NCBI GenBank assembly: GCA_022801475.1
Contig: JAAWSH010000085.1
Span: forward strand, 1 to 6,965
Direction of reading: 5' to 3'
Length of the DNA: 6,965 nt
From: Acutalibacter sp.
GTDB lineage: Bacteria; Bacillota; Clostridia; Oscillospirales; Acutalibacteraceae
Part shown: one piece after another, positions 5,079 through 6,965 of the stretch
How the letters are laid out: every line of letters begins with the position of its first letter
How positions within the stretch are numbered: the stretch's first letter is position 1
Position numbers and translations under genes: made by a program
The notes under the pieces: model-generated
The model's input: the letters and a program-made list of their open reading frames with translations, nothing else
Told to the model about the DNA's origin: nothing
Database searches by the model: none

Positions 5079-6128
5079 ATGAATCCCATTGAGACCCAGC
5101 GCCTTTGGCTGCGGCCCTGGCGCATGAAGGACTTAGAGGACTTTTACGGCTACTGCAAGGACCCTGCGGTGGGCCCCATGGCCGGCTGGAAGCCCCACCA
5201 GAGCATGGAAGAGTCTCGGGAAAGGCTGGCCCGCTGGGTGGAGCGGGCCGGGGAGATGTTCGCCATAGAGGAAAAGGCCAGCGGCCGGGTCATCGGCTCC
5301 TTGGGACTGGAAGAGGCCGGCCGCCGCCCAGGGGTGCCCAGCTGTAAAAGCTTAGGCTATGTGCTGGGCCAGGCCTGGTGGGGTCGGGGCTACATGACCG
5401 AGGCCGTGCGTGCCGCCATGGACTACGCCTTTCGGGTGATGAAGCCCCGGCTGCTCACCGTGAACCACTATACCGACAACCCCCGGTCCCGGCGGGTCAT
5501 TGAGAAGAACGGCTTTGTGTACGAGGGCACCCTGCGCAGCGGTACGGTGCTGTTCAACGGGGAGGTCAAGGACCTGTGCTGCTACTCCCTGCGGGCCTGG
5601 GAGTACTGGGCTATGCGGGCCAAGGAGGCCGGGTTCTCCCTAGTGCTGCCCGAGGAGCTGGAGCGGGAGCCCCTGGAGGAGATGCAAAAAGAATTCGCGG
5701 TGGTGGACCAAGATGTGACCCCATTTGGCCTGGATCCCAAGGACCTAAGCTTTGAGCGCTGGCTGGAGCGTACCGTGGCTTGGCGGCTGGTGGTGCCAAA
5801 GCCCAGCTATGCCAAGAGCACCCTGTACATCCTTGAGAGCCCCCAGACTGGTCCCGCCGGAGCCCTGGACCTGCGGCACTACCTGACCCCACGGCTGCTA
5901 AACGGCGGCGGAAACATTGGCTACGGCATCCGCCCCAGCCTGCGGGGCAGCCACTACGCCCCCTATATGCTGGGCCTGGGCATGGAAAAAGCCCAAGAAA
6001 AGGGCCTGGAGCGGGCTCTGATCTGTTGCGATGAGGACAACCCGGCCTCGGCCCGAACCATTGAGGACTGCGGCGGCACACTGGAAAATGTAGTGGATGG
6101 GCTGCGCCGCTACTGGATCACTGTATGA
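5079..6128 (+). CDS. Tandem GNAT-family N-acetyltransferase (two fused GNAT domains)
   Basis: The 349-residue product carries two acetyl-CoA-dependent GNAT domains; a typical GNAT has about 150-180 residues. The N-terminal domain (about 4-172) is RimJ/RimL-like: ETQRLWLRPW (5-14), the acetyl-CoA loop QAWWGRGYMTEAVRA (98-112), and the NPRSRRVIEKNGF helix (134-146). The C-terminal domain (about 186-349) matches the predicted acetyltransferase group COG3981: ALDLRHYL (262-269), GNIGYGIRPS (278-287), and DEDNPASARTIEDCGG (318-333). In that second domain the loop reads RGSHYA (289-294), with His where the usual RRKGYA-type motif has Gly. The start is the ATG at 5079, eight bases after AAGGAG (5065-5070), which lies inside the end of the cupin gene; a GTG at 5070 is the alternative. 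The substrate is unknown. A strong terminator follows. Confidence 0.92.
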   Translation: MNPIETQRLWLRPWRMKDLEDFYGYCKDPAVGPMAGWKPHQSMEESRERLARWVERAGEMFAIEEKASGRVIGSLGLEEAGRRPGVPSCKSLGYVLGQAWWGRGYMTEAVRAAMDYAFRVMKPRLLTVNHYTDNPRSRRVIEKNGFVYEGTLRSGTVLFNGEVKDLCCYSLRAWEYWAMRAKEAGFSLVLPEELEREPLEEMQKEFAVVDQDVTPFGLDPKDLSFERWLERTVAWRLVVPKPSYAKSTLYILESPQTGPAGALDLRHYLTPRLLNGGGNIGYGIRPSLRGSHYAPYMLGLGMEKAQEKGLERALICCDEDNPASARTIEDCGGTLENVVDGLRRYWITV

Positions 6129-6155
6129 CCTGTGGCGGGCCCGTATCAGCAAAAA

Positions 6156-6189
6156 GAAAAAGCCGGACCCTATGGGGTCTGGCTTTTTT
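6156..6189. terminator. Bidirectional intrinsic terminator between convergent genes
   Basis: AGCCGGACCC (6161-6170) and GGGTCTGGCT (6175-6184) form a 10-bp stem with one G-T pair and a TATG loop. On the plus strand it is followed by T6185-6189 (six Ts counting 6184). On the minus strand it is followed by a TTTTTCTTTTT run (complement of 6150-6160). It lies 27 bases after the acetyltransferase stop and also serves the PASTA protein gene coming from the right. Confidence 0.9.
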
Positions 6190-6216
6190 ATTCCAAAAAA
6201 TAAAGGAAAATGCAGT

Positions 6217-6240
6217 GTTAAGCCTACAGTGCAGCTTAAC
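6217..6240 (-). repeat. Inverted repeat between the PASTA protein gene and the terminator
   Basis: GTTAAGC (6217-6223) and GCTTAAC (6234-6240) form a 7-bp stem with a 10-base loop, about 72 bases past the PASTA gene stop on the minus strand. The next minus-strand bases (ACTGCATTTTCC) give only a short, delayed T-run. It could be a weak first terminator or an mRNA 3'-end stabiliser; its role is uncertain. Confidence 0.4.
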
Positions 6241-6311
6241 TTGTAGAAGGAAGTAACACCAGCCAGCACTTTCAGGTGTTTGGCAGTCCGCCCACATGGT
6301 GAACAGGCGGC

Positions 6312-6965
6312 TCATTCCTCCTCATTGGGTCCCGCACTGACAAGGACTGTCACAGTAGTACCATATTCCAGCGAGTCCCCGGGCTGGTAATCCTTATAAC
6401 CGATTACATACCCCAGCTCTACCTCATCGCTAAACTGTTCCTCTTTTACGGGCGAAAAACCACTTTGTGTTAAAGTAGCCTGTAGTTCGGCAAAATTGGC
6501 CCCCTTAAAATCCGGAAGCTCCCGCATGGTCATACCTCTGCTGACAGTCACTGTCACTGTGCCACCCGGCTGCACCGTCTCACCAGCCAAGGGTTCCTGG
6601 CTAATAATGCTGCCTTCCGCTACATTGGGGTCAAAGTCCCGCTTGGCCTCTTTTAGTTTAAAGTTGAACTCGCCACTGTTCACCCGGTTCTGCCAGCGCT
6701 CAAAGTTCTGGTTTACCATATTCGGCACCTCAACAGGCTCTTCCACCTGGCTGTTATTAAACAGGTTTCCCAGATCATTAAAAGACATCCCCTGGTCGCC
6801 CAGCCAGCGGGAAGCCACTACAATGAGAATTCCCAGGGTGATCACTAAAGAGCCAATCAACCACACCACTGGCGGCAGTCCCCTGCGATGTCTGGGCAAG
6901 TCCATAGAGGCCGGAGGGAGACGCCGAATCGCGTCGGTCTCCTCCACCTCGTCCACCAGAGCCGG
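6312..6965 (-). CDS. prkC: PASTA-domain Ser/Thr protein kinase, C-terminal part (partial)
   Basis: The visible 217 residues run in from the right edge with the frame fully open, so the gene's start lies outside the window. In order they show a basic, Pro/Arg-rich cytoplasmic linker ending in RHRRG, one transmembrane helix (about 33-52 of the visible part), a short linker, and two extracellular PASTA repeats (about 78-143 and 147-212). The tail is acidic (NEEE). This layout is that of PrkC/StkP membrane kinases, which sense peptidoglycan or lipid II through PASTA repeats and phosphorylate cell-wall and translation proteins. The kinase domain itself is not visible, so the name is inferred. A GTG at 6956-6954 could start a shorter protein, but the linker looks like a continuation. 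Two PASTA repeats is fewer than the three in Bacillus subtilis PrkC. The stop is TGA (6314-6312). Confidence 0.8.
   Translation of the reverse strand, partial: PALVDEVEETDAIRRLPPASMDLPRHRRGLPPVVWLIGSLVITLGILIVVASRWLGDQGMSFNDLGNLFNNSQVEEPVEVPNMVNQNFERWQNRVNSGEFNFKLKEAKRDFDPNVAEGSIISQEPLAGETVQPGGTVTVTVSRGMTMRELPDFKGANFAELQATLTQSGFSPVKEEQFSDEVELGYVIGYKDYQPGDSLEYGTTVTVLVSAGPNEEE

Noticed and set aside
6118..6315. 65-codon minus-strand ORF whose ATG overlaps the PASTA gene stop (ATGA) after a GAGGAGGA stretch
   Set aside because: It reads straight through the bidirectional terminator into the acetyltransferase 3' end and resembles neither rsgA nor any known protein. The purine run is explained by the Glu codons of the acidic tail.

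Overview
The window looks like part of a chromosome from a GC-rich, Gram-positive, spore-forming clostridium, probably of the Oscillospiraceae/Ruminococcaceae type. The basis is a SpoVB-type flippase, the membrane-anchored PASTA end of a PrkC-type kinase, AAGGAG ribosome binding sites 6-8 bases from the starts, and GTG starts overlapping upstream stop codons. The assignment is inference; there is no 16S or other marker here.

Left third, minus strand: a partial glycoside hydrolase family 3 gene (1-641, running off the left edge) lies downstream of a complete SpoVB/MOP-superfamily polysaccharide flippase gene (754-2268). The hydrolase has no signal peptide and probably cleaves imported oligosaccharides in the cytoplasm. 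The 112-base gap holds a weak promoter candidate and a small hairpin.

Centre, plus strand: a near-consensus sigma-A promoter (2293-2321) lies about 25 bases from the flippase start and points the other way. It is about 417 nt upstream of prmA (ribosomal protein L11 methyltransferase, 2745-3668), so the mRNA would carry a long GC-rich leader full of inverted repeats. prmA overlaps by 4 bases a small membrane protein gene of the CrtO-like acyltransferase family (3665-4216).

Next comes 485 bases without a credible gene (4217-4701). It holds a dense set of perfect or near-perfect inverted repeats (4311-4486) in which an outer stem encloses four or five hairpins. A 12-of-14-base direct repeat flanks it at exactly 300-base spacing. 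This is the most unusual part of the window: either a small non-coding mobile element or a large structured RNA.

Right third: a cupin gene (4702-5073, plus) and a double-GNAT acetyltransferase gene (5079-6128, plus) form a tight two-gene unit ending at a strong, probably bidirectional terminator (6156-6189). Converging on that terminator from the right edge is the 3' part of a PASTA-domain Ser/Thr kinase gene (6312-6965, minus). No CRISPR array, tRNA, rRNA, prophage gene or transposase was seen.
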